The notes under the pieces: generated by a model
Seen by the model: the letters and a program-made list of their open reading frames with translations, nothing else
Databases searched by the model: none
What the model was told of the DNA's origin: nothing
From: Megalopta genalis
Taxonomy: Eukaryota; Arthropoda; Insecta; Hymenoptera; Halictidae
Direction: 5' to 3'
Assembly: GCF_051020955.1 (NCBI RefSeq)
Contig: NW_027476862.1
Location: 62,001 to 126,000 of the forward strand
DNA: 64,000 bases
Part shown: piece by piece, positions 30,967 to 42,847 of the stretch
Layout: the number at the start of each line of letters is the position of its first letter
How positions within the stretch are numbered: the stretch's first letter is position 1
Position numbers and translations under genes: made by a program

Positions 30967-32464
30967 TGTGACGTCCTCCGACGTTTGTATTAGTATATAA
31001 GAGCGTGGTTGTGCATGAATGTGTGTGTGTGTTACCGCGCAAACTAGTATATAAGCGTAGGTTAACCGAATTAGCCTAAACGTATCGTAACCGACCATAG
31101 CATAAGTTGTGACGTCCTCCGACGTTTGTATTAGTATATAAGAGCGTGGTTGTGCACGAATGTGTGTGTGTGTTACCGCGCAAACTAGTATATAAGCGTA
31201 GGTTAACCGAATTAGCCTAAACGTATCGTAACCGACCGTAGCATAAGTTAGCAGATATCTACCTTATAACGAACCATAGAATAAGTTAGCATAACCACAT
31301 TATTATACTCTCTAAAGAACAAGCGAATATTTCTAAGTACCGTAAAAAGCGCGTGGACTGGGACTACGTCATCCCGCTGAACGCGGCATCCCCTCTCCAG
31401 CGCCATCCACCACCATGGCGGACGCCCCTCCACCGGACTACCCCCGCCAGGCGGACCGGCGGCCATGAATCGAAAGAGTTCAATGCAGCCTCCGGCAGGA
31501 TCACTCTCGTTCCGGAATTCGACCAGTATTAGTCGTACTTCTCGATCAGAAGTCCGGTCGTCCGCGATCGTCAAGTTCTTCTTATTCCAATTCAATTTCG
31601 ATTCTGATTTCCAAGTCCAATCTTCTTGCGTTAGTATTAAGGCTCTGTAACTTAAGCCAATTTAATTAGAATATACATCTTAATTTAGAAGCAGTGAACG
31701 TAATTCATTCAACATACCTCTGCGATCCTAGTTCCTATTATTATTAGACTTACCACCGCATTTCGAATTACAACTTCAGAAAGCGTGTGTACCGGGCTTT
31801 CCCCACAAGTCCTGCACGCCACCGAAGTTGCTCTAACTAAATCCGTCCAGAAAGCGTATGTACCGGGCTTTCACCACAAGTCCTGTACGCCACCGGACAG
31901 AGCAGATAAATGATTAATTATTAACTAGCATTAGTATCACACATGCCGCGTCAGTCTGGGCGCAGAGCTCAATTGAAGAGACTCGTCCATCTATACGCTC
32001 AGATCCCTTACGAAACGCGGGTAAAGCATCGAAGTCAAGAAATCAGCATAATCAGCCATAAACCGCGAATAGATTCAGTTACGGGCGATCTCGCGTACCG
32101 CGAAGAAATCCAGATCATCCGCGAATACCGCGCACCTCGTCAACGCCACCTCTATCCTTGGACGGAGCTGATCGAGATCGACATCCCGAAATCAACGTAC
32201 AGCCCAAGCAGAATCCCGGCAGGAGATCCGAGACGAGCGGCGTACGAGAAGCGAGCGAACGAGCCTTCCCGGCAGCAGGACCCGCCTATCACAGTAAGAG
32301 CCCGCGTATTTTGTCCCTGTGTTCGCGAGTAGGCGATACCCTGTTATACGCGAACGGTACGCGTCGCGTGGACTAAAGGCAGATCAATTTAATCGTTACA
32401 CGTAAATCTCGCGCTCTCGCGGAATTATATATATTTTGCGGGAAATCACGCGCGGGACGTAACA
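30967..32464 (+). repeat. 3' LTR of copy 2
   Basis: 1498 bp, with the promoter unit repeated at 30967 and 31108. I see no difference from the extra LTR at 51971-53468, to which it maps in inverted order (coordinate sum 84435). Confidence 0.95.
31943..32332 (+). CDS. LTR-internal 129-aa frame, copy 2 3' LTR
   Basis: Identical at the protein level to the one at 22806. Function unknown. Confidence 0.25.
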   Translation: MPRQSGRRAQLKRLVHLYAQIPYETRVKHRSQEISIISHKPRIDSVTGDLAYREEIQIIREYRAPRQRHLYPWTELIEIDIPKSTYSPSRIPAGDPRRAAYEKRANEPSRQQDPPITVRARVFCPCVRE

Positions 32465-34888
32465 TAGCTTCAATATCATGCGAAACACACGATTTCGATT
32501 GAAATTCGTGCGAAATAGCGATTTTAAACAAACGATTTAGCTTCAAATTCATGTGATATGAACAATTAGCTTCAGATTAATGCGAAATACACGAATTAGC
32601 TCTAAATCAACGCGAAACATACGATTTAGCAGAAATATCATGCGATATACACGATTTCGCTTCAAATTCTTGCGAAATAGCGATTTTAAACAAACGATTT
32701 AGCTTCAAATTCATGGGATATGAACTATTTAACTTAAGATTCATGCGAAATACACGAATTAGCTTTAAATCAACGCGAAACATACGATTTAGCTTCAATA
32801 TCATGCGATATACACGATTTCGCTTCAAATTCGTGCGAAATAGCGATTTTAAACAAACGATTTAGCTTCAAATTCATGTGATATGAACAATTTAGCTTCA
32901 GATTAATGCGAAATACACGAATTAGCTTTAAATCAACGCGAAACATACGATTTAGCTTCAATATCATGCGATATACACGATTTCGCTTCAAATTCGTGAA
33001 AAATAGCGATTTTAAACAAACGATTTGGCTTCAAATTCATGCGAAATGATCAATTTAGCTTCAGATTCATGCGAAATACACGAATTAGCTTTAAATCAAC
33101 GCGAAACATACGATTTAGCTTCAATATCATGCGATATACACGATTTCGCTTCAAATTAGTGCGAAATAGCGATTTTAAACAAACCATTTAGATTCAAATT
33201 CATGCGAAATGAACAATTTAGCTTCAGAATCATGCGAAATACACGAATTAGCTTTAAAACAACGCGAAACATACGATTTAGCTTCAATATCATGCGATAT
33301 ACACGATTTCGCTTCAAATTCGTGCGAAATAGCGATTTTAAACAAACGATTTAGCTTCAAATTCATGTGATATGAACAATTTAGATTCAGATTAATGCGA
33401 AATACACGAATTAGCTTTAAATCAACGCGAAACATACGATTTAATTACAATATCAAGCGATATACACGATTTCGCTTCAAATTCGTTAAAAATAGCGATT
33501 TTAAACAAACGATTTGGCTTCAAATTCATGCGAAATGATCAATTTAGCTTCAGATTAATGCGAAATACACGAATTAGCTTTAAATCAACGCGAAACATAC
33601 GATTTAGCAGAAATATCATGCGATATACACGATTTCGCTTCAAATTCGTGCGAAATAGCGATTTTAAACAAACGATTTAGTTTCAAATTCATGTGATATG
33701 AACAATTTATCTTCAGATTAATGCGAAATACACGAATTAGCTTTAAATCAACGCGAAACATACGATTTAGCAGAAATATCATGCGATATACACGATTTCG
33801 CTTCAAATTCTTGCGAAATAGCGATTTTAAACAAACGATTTAGCTTCAAATTCATGCGAAATGAACAATTTAGCTTCAGATTCATGCGAAATACACGAAT
33901 TAGCTTTAAATCAACGCGAAACATACGATTTAGCTTCAATATCATGCGATATACACGATTTCGCTTCAAATTCGTGCGAAATAGCGATTTTAAACAAACG
34001 ATTTAGATTCAAAATCATGTGATATGAACAATTTAGATTCAGATTAATGCGAAATACACGAGTTAGCTTTAAATCAACGCGAAACATACGATTTAGCAGT
34101 AATATCATGCGATATACACGATTTCGCTTCAAATTCTTGCGAAATAGCGATTTTAAACAAACGATTTAGCTTCAAATTCATGTGATATGCACTATTTAAC
34201 TTCAGATTCATGCGAAATACACGAATTAGCTTTAAATCAACGCGAAACATACGATTTAACTTCAATATCAAGCGATATACACAATTTCGCTTCAAATTCG
34301 TGAGAAATAGCGATTTTAAACAAACGATTTAGCTTCAAATTCATGCGAAATGAACAATTTAGCTTCAGATTCATGCGAAATACACGAATTAGCTTTAAAT
34401 CAACGCGAAACATACGATTTAGCTTCAATATCAAGCGATATACACGATTTCGCTTCAAATTCGTGAAAAATAGCGAATTTAAACAAACGATTTGGCTTCA
34501 AATTCATGCGAAATGATCAATTTAGCTTCAGATTCATGCGAAATACACGAATTAGCTTTAAATCAACGCGAAACATACGATTTAGCTTCAATATCATGCG
34601 ATATACACGATTTCGCTTCAAATTCTTGCGAAATAGCGATTTTAAACAAACGATTTAGCTTCAAATTCATGTGATATGAACTATTTAACTTCAGATTCAT
34701 GCGAAATACACGAATTAGCTTTAAATCAACGCGAAACATACGATTTAGCTTCAATATCAAGCGATATACACGATTTCGCTTCGAATTCGTGAAAAATAGC
34801 GACTTTAAACAAACGGTTTGGCTTCAAATTCATGCGAAATGATCAATTTAGCTTCAGATTCATGCGAAATACACGAATTAGCTTTAAA

Positions 34889-36776
34889 TCAACGCGAAAC
34901 ATACGATTTAACTTCAATATCAAGCGATATACAAGATTTCGCTTCAAATTCGTGAGAAATAGCGATTTTAAACAAACGATTTAGCTTCAAATTCATGCGA
35001 AATGAACAATTTAGATTCAGATTAATGCGAAATACACGAATTAGCTTTAAATCAACGCGAAACATACGATTTAGCAGTAATATCATGCGATATACACGAT
35101 TTCGCTTCAAATTCTTGCGAAATAGCGATTTTAAACAAACGATTTAGCTTCAAATTCATGTGATATGCACTATTTAACTTCAGATTCATGCGAAATACAC
35201 GAATTAGCTTTAAATCAACGCGAAACATACGATTTAACTTCAATATCAAGCGATATACACGATTTCGCTTCAAATTCGTGAGAAATAGCGATTTTAAACA
35301 AACGATTTAGCTTCACATTCATGCGAAATGAACAATTTAGCTTCAGATTCATGCGAAATACACGAATTAGCTTTAAATCAACGCGAAACATACGATTTAG
35401 CTTCAATATCAAGCGATATACACGATTTCGCTTCAAATTCGTGAAAAATAGTGATTTTAAACAAACGATTTGGCTTCAAATTCATGCGAAATGATCAATT
35501 TAGCTTCAGATTCATGCGAATTCCACGAATTAGCTTTAAATCAACGCGAAACATACGATTTAGCTTCAATATCATGCGAAACACACGATTTCGATTGAAA
35601 TTCGTGCGAAATAGCGATTTTAAACAAACGATTTAGCTTCAAATTCATGTGATATGAACAATTAGCTTCAGATTAATGCGAAATACACGAATTAGCTCTA
35701 AATCAACGCGAAACATACGATTTAGCAGAAATATCATGCGATATACACGATTTCGCTTCAAATTCGTGAAAAATAGCGACTTTAAACAAACGATTTGGCT
35801 TCAAATTCATGCGAAATGATCAATTTAGCTTCAGATTAATGCGAAATACACGAATTAGCTTTAAATCAACGCGAAACATACGATATAGCAGTAATATAAT
35901 GCGATATACACGATTTCGCTTCAAATTCTTGCGAAATAGCGATTTTAAACAAACGATTTAGCTTCAAATTCATGTGATATGCACTATTTAACTTCAGATT
36001 CATGCGAAATTCACGAATTAGCTTTAAATCAACGCGAAACATACGATTTAACTTCAATATCAAGCGATATACAAGATTTCGCTTCAAATTCGTGAGAAAT
36101 AGCGATTTTAAACAAACGATTTAGCTTCAAATTCATGCGAAATGAACAATTTAGATTCAGATTAATGCGAAATACACGAATTAGCTTTAAATCAACGCGA
36201 AACATACGATTTAGCAGTAATATCATGCGATATACACGATTTCGCTTCAAATTCTTGCGAAATAGCGATTTTAAACAAACGATTTAGCTTCAAATTCATG
36301 TGATATGCACTATTTAACTTCAGATTCATGCGAAATACACGAATTAGCTTTAAATCAACGCGAAACATACGATTTAACTTCAATATCAAGCGATATACAC
36401 GATTTCGCTTCAAATTCGTGAGAAATAGCGATTTTAAACAAACGATTTAGCTTCACATTCATGCGAAATGAACAATTTAGCTTCAGATTCATGCGAAATA
36501 CACGAATTAGCTTTAAATCAACGCGAAACATACGATTTAGCTTCAATATCAAGCGATATACACGATTTCGCTTCAAATTCGTGAAAAATAGTGATTTTAA
36601 ACAAACGATTTGGCTTCAAATTCATGCGAAATGATCAATTTAGCTTCAGATTCATGCGAAATACACGAATTAGCTTTAAATCAACGCGAAACATACGATT
36701 TAGCTTCAATATCATGCGAAACACACGATTTCGATTGAAATTCGTGCGAAATAGCGATTTTAAACAATCGATTTAG
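34889..36776 (-). repeat. Tandem higher-order duplication of 1140 bp
   Basis: 34889-35636 matches 36029-36776 with offset 1140 (7 x 163 minus 1, the missing base being the CAATTAGC variant). The order of variants is kept, including the rare ACAAGATTTCGC and GCTTCACATTC changes. A recent local unequal exchange is the simplest cause. Confidence 0.8.
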
Positions 36777-39296
36777 CTTCAAATTCATGTGATATGAACA
36801 ATTAGCTTCAGATTAATGCGAAATACACGAATTAGCTCTAAATCAACGCGAAACATACGATTTAGCAGAAATATCATGCGATATACACGATTTCGATTCA
36901 AATTCTTGCGAAATAGCGATTTTAAACAAACGATTTAGCTTCAAATTCATGGGATATGAACTATTTAACTTAAGATTCATGCGAAATACACGAATTAGCT
37001 TTAAATGAACGCGAAACATACGATTTAGCTTCAATATCATGCGAAACACACGATTTCGATTCAAATTCGTGCGAAATAGAGATTTTAAACAAACCATTTA
37101 GCTTCAAATTCATGCGAAATGAACAACTTAGCTTCAGATTCATGCGAAATACACGAATTAGCTTTAAATCAACGCGAAACATACGATTTAGCTTCAATAT
37201 CATGCGATATACACGATTTCGCTTCAAATTCGTGCGAAATAGCGATTTTAAACAAACGATTTAGCTTCAAATTCATGTGATATGAACAATTTAGCTTCAG
37301 ATTAATGCGAAATACACGAATTAGCTTTAAATCAACGCGAAACATACGATTTAGCTTCAATATCATGCGATATACACGATTTCGCTTCAAATTCGTGAAA
37401 AATAGCGATTTTAAACAAACGATTTGGCTTCAAATTCATGCGAAATGATCAATTTAGCTTCAGATTCATGCGAAATACACGAATTAGCTTTAAATCAACG
37501 CGAGACATACGATTTAGCTTCAATATCATGCGATATACACGATTTCGCTTCAAATTAGTGCGAAATAGCGATTTTAAACAAACCATTTAGATTCAAATTC
37601 ATGCGAAATGAACAATTTAGCTTCAGAATCATGCGAAATACACGAATTAGCTTTAAAACAACGCGAAACATACGATTTAGCTTCAATATCATGCGATATA
37701 CACGATTTCGCTTCAAATTCGTGCGAAATAGCGATTTTAAACAAACGATTTAGCTTCAAATTCATGTGATATGAACAATTTAGATTCAGATTAATGCGAA
37801 ATACACGAATTAGCTTTAAATCAACGCGAAACATACGATTTAGCTTCAATATCATGCGATATACACGATTTCGCTTCAAATTCGTGCGAAATAGCGATTT
37901 TAAACAAACGATTTAGCTTCAAATTCATGCGAAATGAACAATTTAGGTTCAGATTAATGCGAAATAAACGAATTAGCTTTAAATCAACGCGAAACATACG
38001 ATTTAGCTTCAATATCAAGCGAAACACACGATTTCGATTGAAATTCGTGCGAAATAGCGATTTTCAACAAACGATTTAGCTTGAAATTCATGTGATATGA
38101 ACTATTTAAATTCAGATTCATGCGAAATACACGAATTAGCTTTAAATCAACGCGAAACATACGATTTAATTACAATATCAAGCGATATACACGATTTCGC
38201 TTCAAATTCGTTAAAAATAGCGATTTTAAACAAACGATTTGGCTTCAAATTCATGCGAAATGATCAATTTAGCTTCAGATTAATGCGAAATACACGAATT
38301 AGCTTTAAATCAACGCGAAACATACGATTTAGCAGAAATATCATGCGATATACACGATTTCGTTTCAAATTCGTGCGAAATAGCGATTTTAAACAAACGA
38401 TTTAGTTTCAAATTCATGTGATATGAACAATTTATCTTCAGATTAATGCGAAATACACGAATTAGCTTTAAATCAACGCGAAACATACGATTTAGCAGAA
38501 ATATCATGCGATATACACGATTTCGCTTCAAATTCGTGAGAAATAGCGATTTTAAACAAACGATTTAGCTTCAAATTCATGCGAAATGAACAATTTAGCT
38601 TCAGATTCGTGCGAAATTCACGAATTAGCTTTAAATCAACGCGAAACATACGATTTAGCTTCAATATCAAGCGATATACACGATTTCGCTTCAAATTCGT
38701 GAAAAATAGCGATTTTAAACAAACGATTTGGCTTCAAATTCATGCGAAATGATCAATTTAGCTTCAGATTCATGCGAAATACACGAATTAGCTTTAAATC
38801 AACGCGAAACATACGATTTAGCTTCAATATCATGCGATATACACGATTTCGATTCAAATTCGTGCGAAATAGAGATTTTAAACAAACCATTTAGCTTCAA
38901 ATTCATGCGAAATGAACAATTTAGCTTCAGATTCATGCGAAATACACGAATTAGCTTTAAATCAACGCGAAACATACGATTTAGCTTCAATATCATGCGA
39001 TATACACGATTTCGCTTCAAATTCTTGCGAAATAGCGATTTTAAACAAACGATTTAGCTTCAAATTCATGGGATATGAACAATTTAGCTTCAGATTAATG
39101 CGAAATACACGAATTAGCTTTAAAGCAACGCGAAACATACGATTTAGCTTCAATATCATGCGAAACACACGATTTCGATTGAAATTCGTGCGAAATAGCG
39201 ATTTTAAACAAACGATTTAGCTTCAAATTCATGTGATATGAACAATTTAGCTTCAGATTAATGCGAAATACACGAATTAGCTCTAAATCAACGCGA

Positions 39297-39300
39297 AACA
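39297..39300. repeat. Target-site duplication AACA, left (composite block)
   Basis: AACA ends the left satellite flank; AACA also starts the right flank of the extra LTR at 53469-53472. Joining the two flanks through one AACA gives GCGAAACATACGATTTAGC, a normal monomer, and links CTCTAAATC to AGCAGAAATATC, a pair of variants that occur together elsewhere (for example 17226-17273). Confidence 0.8.
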
Positions 39301-40798
39301 TGTTACGTCCCGCGCGTGATTTCCCGCAAAATATATATAATTCCGCGAGAGCGCGAGATTTACGTGTAACGATTAAATTGATCTGCCTTTAGTCCACGCG
39401 ACGCGTACCGTTCGCGTATAACAGGGTATCGCCTACTCGCGAACACAGGGACAAAATACGCGGGCTCTTACTGTGATAGGCAGGTCCTGCTGCCGGGAAG
39501 GCTCGTTCGCTCGCTTCTCGTACGCCGCTCGTCTCGGATCTCCTGCAGGGATTCTGCTTGGGCTGTACGTTGATTTCGGGATGTCGATCTCGATCAGCTC
39601 CGTCCAAGGATAGAGGTGGCGTTGACGAGGTGCGCGGTATTCGCGGATGATCTGGATTTCTTCGCGGTACGCGGGATCGCCCGTAACTGAATCTATTCGC
39701 GGTTTATGGCTGATTATGCTGATTTCTTGACTTCGATGCTTTACCCGCGTTTCGTAAGGGATCTGAGCGTATAGATGGACGAGTCTCTTCAATTGAGCTC
39801 TGCGCCCAGACTGACGCGGCATGTGTGATACTAATGCTAGTTAATAATTAATCATTTATCTGCTCTGTCCGGTGGCGTACAGGACTTGTGGTGAAAGCCC
39901 GGTACATACGCTTTCTGGACGGATTTAGTTAGAGCAACTTCGGTGGCGTGCAGGACTTGTGGAGAAAGCCCGGTACACACGCTTTCTGAAGTTGTAATTC
40001 GAAATGCGGTGGTAAGTCTAATAATAATAGGAACTAGGATCGCAGAGGTATGTTGAATGAATTACGTTCACTGCTTCTAAATTAAGATGTATATTCTAAT
40101 TAAATTGGCTTAAGTTACAGAGCCTTAATACTAACGCAAGAAGATTGGACTTTGAAATCAGAATCGAAATTGAATTGGAATAAGAAGAACTTGACGATCG
40201 CGGACGACCGGACTTCTGATCGAGAAGTACGACTAATACTGGTCGAATTCCGGAACGAGAGTGATCCTGCCGGAGGCTGCATTGAACTCTTTCGATTCAT
40301 GGCCGCCGGTCCGCCTGGCGGGGGTAGTCCGGTGGAGGGGCGTCCGCCATGGTGGTGGATGGCGCTGGAGAGGGGATGCCGCGTTCAGCGGGATGACGTA
40401 GTCCCAGTCCACGCGCTTTTTACGGTACTTAGAAATATTCGCTTGTTCTTTAGAGAGTATAATAATGTGGTTATGCTAACTTATTCTATGGTTCGTTATA
40501 AGGTAGATATCTGCTAACTTATGCTACGGTCGGTTACGATACGTTTAGGCTAATTCGGTTAACCTACGCTTATATACTAGTTTGCGCGGTAACACACACA
40601 CACATTCGTGCACAACCACGCTCTTATATACTAATACAAACGTCGGAGGACGTCACAACTTATGCTATGGTCGGTTACGATACGTTTAGGCTAATTCGGT
40701 TAACCTACGCTTATATACTAGTTTGCGCGGTAACACACACACACATTCATGCACAACCACGCTCTTATATACTAATACAAACGTCGGAGGACGTCACA
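39301..40798 (-). repeat. 3' LTR of copy 3
   Basis: 1498 bp in reverse. One private change is seen near 39547 (CTGCAGGG for CTGCCGGG). The promoter-unit period is 141 bp. Confidence 0.95.
39433..39822 (-). CDS. LTR-internal 129-aa frame, copy 3 3' LTR
   Basis: Same frame as at 5005, with Pro for Leu in TGDPAYRE, a change found only in the two LTRs of copy 3. Function unknown. Confidence 0.25.
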   Translation of the reverse strand: MPRQSGRRAQLKRLVHLYAQIPYETRVKHRSQEISIISHKPRIDSVTGDPAYREEIQIIREYRAPRQRHLYPWTELIEIDIPKSTYSPSRIPAGDPRRAAYEKRANEPSRQQDLPITVRARVFCPCVRE

Positions 40799-40810
40799 CC
40801 TCCCCCCTTC
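40799..40810 (-). promoter_or_regulatory. Polypurine tract, copy 3
   Basis: CCTCCCCCCTTC on the + strand is the complement of GAAGGGGGGAGG and abuts the 3' LTR. Confidence 0.9.
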
Positions 40811-40813
40811 GCA

Positions 40814-40845
40814 AAAAGAATGACGACATTAGGAGTCATTCTTTT
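40814..40845 (-). other. 11-bp hairpin across the pol-env stop codon, copy 3
   Basis: Same perfect stem and 10-base loop as in copies 1 and 2, unchanged. Confidence 0.7.
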
Positions 40846-42847
40846 CTGAGTCTTGTTTGCATTTCTTATAGCTAATATATTGTGGAGTTTCGCTTACGTA
40901 TAGTTCAATTGAATCGCGTTTGTTGTCTTTATTGTCCACGTTGTCACTCGCACAATTCTTGTCTTTGGGCACATTTAATGTCACGCATTCTAAGGGTTTT
41001 GGGTTTACCGAACACTTCCGCACTTCACTATCACCATTTTTGTCCTTCAGGTATAGGCAGAAGTGGGCCAAGGCGCTCCAACAGGCGGCGAGTAGCTGCA
41101 GACTCCATCCGTATGCTGCGTGGAGGGCTATCCCGTTGAGAATGGTGTTGATTATAATTTTTATGATCCGCAGGGTTACATAAATCCCTATAACGCCGGC
41201 CATTGCCGAGCCGAACTGTACGAAACCATTCCAAACATGTTTCCCTGTAGATTCTGCGATTTTCTGCAGGGTATTTTCGTCCATCAGGTTGAACATTCCG
41301 ACGGCGCCATCTGCATACTCTCTACCAGACGCTCCTTGCGCCAGTGCGTCGACGACCGCCATCTTTTCGACAGGGAACATGATGTGCTCGTTGAGTTTTT
41401 CGAGGTCTTCCCTGGAGTAGATTCCTCCGCTGGCGAGATTCGTCGGGTCCGTGTACTTCCATGCGGAGGCTGTTAACGGCTGCAACGGAGGTGGCGCGAT
41501 ACTTTCCACTGGATTTGGCGTGAGCTTGTACCAGGTGCCGTGGATACGGTAAGTTGGAGGTATTAGTTCGTTGCACGTTTTCCGTGTTCCTGTTTTGACC
41601 AGGATTCTGTTTTTTGGTGTTAAAAATAAAGAGTTGTTTCTGTAAGATACAGGAAGTTCGTCGAAGCAGTCCTTGGTCTTTCTCAGGGAGCACTGTACTG
41701 GCACACATTTAATTATGTGTATGACTTCTCCGGCTGGGAGGGCCATGTATCCTGGTTCTTTGGTGATAGTGGCTGCTACTTCTGCTGGTGAGATATGAAC
41801 TAAGGAAATTATGTTTCTCAAGATTTGCTGTTCAAGCTGGCATTTTTGTTTCATGGTGTCCTTATATAATGACACTATCTGAGACTTGATATGTCTTTCG
41901 ACATAAACGAACTTGGTATTCACGTAAGTGAATATGTCGAGATTGTTCGTTTGGGGCTTTGTTGCTGATTTAAACCTTCCTTCCTTGTCCGTTTCCAGGA
42001 TTAATAATTTCGGGTGCTCGGTTTTTTCGAGCGTGTAGCCGCATGCTTGCGTTCGGCCAGTGCTGGTCAAGGCGAATGCTGTATCGCCGGACGTTACCGA
42101 ATACAGAGAGGCAAGATTCGAATTTTTGTTAGATACCTTTATCGCTCGGCCTTCGAACAACACGTTATAATTGCTCATTTTGCAGGGATCTTCAGGGAGG
42201 CTGGTCCAATACGTGTAACCGTCTTCGGAATCCATACAGTACTCCTTGTCCAGTGGGCATCGTTGGCCGCCGGGCAGGTACAAGGTATTGCTGGATAGCT
42301 TGATCGACGCCTGGAAGGTTTTTATTGTCACCTTTATGACTGATTGGACCACCACATTATCCCAGGTACCGTATGGGTCGCTGTACGCCGTTCCTCTACA
42401 GGTACCGTCTTGTTGTATTGATCCGGCTAACGTGAAGCCTCGCGTCGTGGTGCTATTTCTTTTGATACCTACGATTTGACCAGTAGGTGGGAGGGGCAGG
42501 ATTCCTGACTCGTGCATGGCCTTGCAGACGTCCCTCGGGGTGTCCAATATGTACTGGTGTCGGCCGTTATGTACCACGGATGTATGCGAATGCATACCGC
42601 AATAGTAGACAGTCCGATCAATCTCTACCTTGCATTGGAATGTCGGAACGTCCTTAAACTCGATCAGCTGGAGCAGCTGGATTGTGAGGTTCGTAGTTAT
42701 TGGCTTTGAGTGCGTATATTCGCATTTAGGCGAGTCCACGGTTGAAATTGTGGTTGTATTTAGAGTAGGGCTATTGCAGTCATAGCCTATCAATGCGTTG
42801 GTTGGACGTAGGAGAAAGAATACTGAGAGTATCGTTGCGGTCTTCAT
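40829..42847 (-). CDS. env: Envelope-like glycoprotein part of copy 3
   Basis: It begins at the ATG at 42847 with the same signal peptide, Cys-rich ectodomain and C-terminal hydrophobic segments as copy 2. No amino-acid change was noticed against copy 2, so the reading frame is fully preserved. Confidence 0.75.
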   Translation of the reverse strand: MKTATILSVFFLLRPTNALIGYDCNSPTLNTTTISTVDSPKCEYTHSKPITTNLTIQLLQLIEFKDVPTFQCKVEIDRTVYYCGMHSHTSVVHNGRHQYILDTPRDVCKAMHESGILPLPPTGQIVGIKRNSTTTRGFTLAGSIQQDGTCRGTAYSDPYGTWDNVVVQSVIKVTIKTFQASIKLSSNTLYLPGGQRCPLDKEYCMDSEDGYTYWTSLPEDPCKMSNYNVLFEGRAIKVSNKNSNLASLYSVTSGDTAFALTSTGRTQACGYTLEKTEHPKLLILETDKEGRFKSATKPQTNNLDIFTYVNTKFVYVERHIKSQIVSLYKDTMKQKCQLEQQILRNIISLVHISPAEVAATITKEPGYMALPAGEVIHIIKCVPVQCSLRKTKDCFDELPVSYRNNSLFLTPKNRILVKTGTRKTCNELIPPTYRIHGTWYKLTPNPVESIAPPPLQPLTASAWKYTDPTNLASGGIYSREDLEKLNEHIMFPVEKMAVVDALAQGASGREYADGAVGMFNLMDENTLQKIAESTGKHVWNGFVQFGSAMAGVIGIYVTLRIIKIIINTILNGIALHAAYGWSLQLLAACWSALAHFCLYLKDKNGDSEVRKCSVNPKPLECVTLNVPKDKNCASDNVDNKDNKRDSIELYVSETPQYISYKKCKQDSEKNDS

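Larger units (their letters stand above)
21830..32464 (+). mobile_element. Gypsy-type LTR retrotransposon with env, copy 2 (intact)
   Basis: 10,635 bp with intact gag, pol-env and all cis sites, flanked by TAGC duplications. Its LTRs are both 1498 bp, and by eye differ only at 22715 (T in CAGATAGCG against A in the 3' LTR). This implies a very recent insertion. By domain order (RT, RNase H, integrase last) it is Ty3/Gypsy. The env-like third module and 4-bp target duplication recall errantiviruses, but the tRNA-Leu primer and long LTRs differ from the classic Drosophila members I know. Confidence 0.95.
30967..33439 (+). repeat. Inverted duplicate arm A (partner 50996-53468)
   Basis: The 3' LTR of copy 2 and the next 975 bp of satellite reappear inverted at 50996-53468. 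Rare marks are shared: GAACAATTAGCTTCAG (one T missing), AACTTAAGATTCATG and AACAATTTAGCTTCAGAATC. Similarity stops at about 33440, where this arm reads ATTTAATTACAATATCAAG and the partner reads ACTTAGCTTCAATATCATG. Confidence 0.85.
32465..39300 (-). repeat. 163-bp satellite array, - orientation
   Basis: About 42 monomers. The TAGC duplication of copy 2 is at 32465-32468. Monomers of 32465-33840 recur, with about three additional monomers, at about 36700-38565; both carry the rare TTTAATTACAATATCAAG junction (33440 and 38165) and the CAATTAGC base loss. No gene is seen. Confidence 0.93.
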
